Assembly: GCA_910588035.1 (NCBI GenBank)
Contig: CAJUPY010000001.1
Location: forward strand, 123,178 to 187,177
Direction of reading: 5' to 3'
Length of the DNA: 64,000 nt
From: an uncultured Muribaculaceae bacterium
Lineage (GTDB): Bacteria; Bacteroidota; Bacteroidia; Bacteroidales; Muribaculaceae
Shown: positions 63,949 through 64,000 of the stretch, piece by piece
Layout of the letters: each line of letters opens with the position of its first letter
Numbering within the stretch: the stretch's first letter is position 1
Translations under genes and position numbers: made by a program
The notes under the pieces: model-generated
What the model was told of the DNA's origin: nothing
The model's input: only the letters and a program-made list of their open reading frames with translations
Database searches by the model: none

Positions 63949-63989
63949 ACGCGTTCCTTAATACAAGGAGCGTTTTTTTTTATTTTTTT
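63949..63989 (+). terminator. Terminator after the small-protein gene
   Basis: ACGC-(GT)-TCCTT pairs with AAGGA-GCGT with a 2-nt bulge, followed by a T run of more than ten. Confidence 0.8.
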
Positions 63990-63991
63990 GC

Positions 63992-63999
63992 TACCTTTG
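63992..63999 (+). promoter_or_regulatory. -7 box at the window edge
   Basis: TACCTTTG directly after the terminator suggests the next transcription unit starts just outside the window. Confidence 0.5.
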
Positions 64000-64000
64000 C

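Overview
The window is a gene-dense segment of a bacterial chromosome, almost certainly from the Bacteroidota, order Bacteroidales. The lineage signs are: many start regions preceded by the Bacteroidota-type -7 box TAnnTTTG with a TTTG-like -33 box about 19-21 nt upstream; Bacteroidales-type families (type IX secretion plug protein, DUF3109, single-chain pyruvate:ferredoxin oxidoreductase, DPE2-like 4-alpha-glucanotransferase with two starch-binding domains, class III fructose bisphosphatase); and an araT-araR-araD-araA-araB cluster with a NUDIX-type AraR. A Muribaculaceae-like organism is my inference only. There are no rRNA genes, CRISPR arrays, prophage or transposases. One tRNA gene (Arg, CCG) is present.

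Layout. 1-3.9 kb: recQ (cut by the window edge), clpX and clpP on the minus strand, then a DUF805 gene. 3.9-11.2 kb: purL, a PurF-like protein whose glutaminase site is lost, and fbp. 11.2-13.9 kb (minus): GNAT acetyltransferase, metal-binding lipoprotein, ABC ATPase and a small membrane protein in overlapping order, driven by a promoter inside a dispersed repeat. 14-19.4 kb: Lrp regulator, inositol monophosphatase, secreted M64 peptidase, and a large transglutaminase-like / protein kinase / TIR gene broken by one in-frame TAA. 19.5-22.9 kb: a leader with a hairpin, ECF sigma factor, probable anti-sigma factor, small secreted protein and two paralogous outer-membrane barrels. 23-29 kb: pyruvate:ferredoxin oxidoreductase and an M3 peptidase lipoprotein. 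29-35.3 kb: L-arabinose operon. 35.4-38.2 kb (minus): putative porin plus solute-binding protein. 38.3-47 kb: amylomaltase, carbonic anhydrase, AraC regulator, gyrB and rnr. 47-50.1 kb: three genes for making and transferring an N-acetylmannosamine-type sugar. 50.1-54.3 kb: tandem promoter-bearing repeats, ilvE, HD hydrolase, folC and a split chromate transporter. 54.4-59.8 kb: queF-queC, an esterase/deacetylase fusion, an EamA transporter, a family 2 glycosyltransferase and a Spy-like protein. 59.9-64 kb: a possible small RNA, tRNA-Arg, ung, the T9SS plug protein, DUF3109, a TPR protein and a 32-residue small protein.

Working together: most genes are housekeeping (purines, queuosine, folate, DNA repair, proteolysis, central carbon). 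The accessory interest lies in four places. First, the transglutaminase/kinase/TIR gene, an architecture that looks like a signalling or defence protein, carries a stop codon exactly in the kinase catalytic loop. Second, a 74-bp repeat with a built-in promoter sits directly upstream of two unrelated genes. Third, a PurF paralogue keeps its PRPP and Fe-S residues but not its glutaminase residues. Fourth, the sigma/anti-sigma/barrel cell-envelope module.
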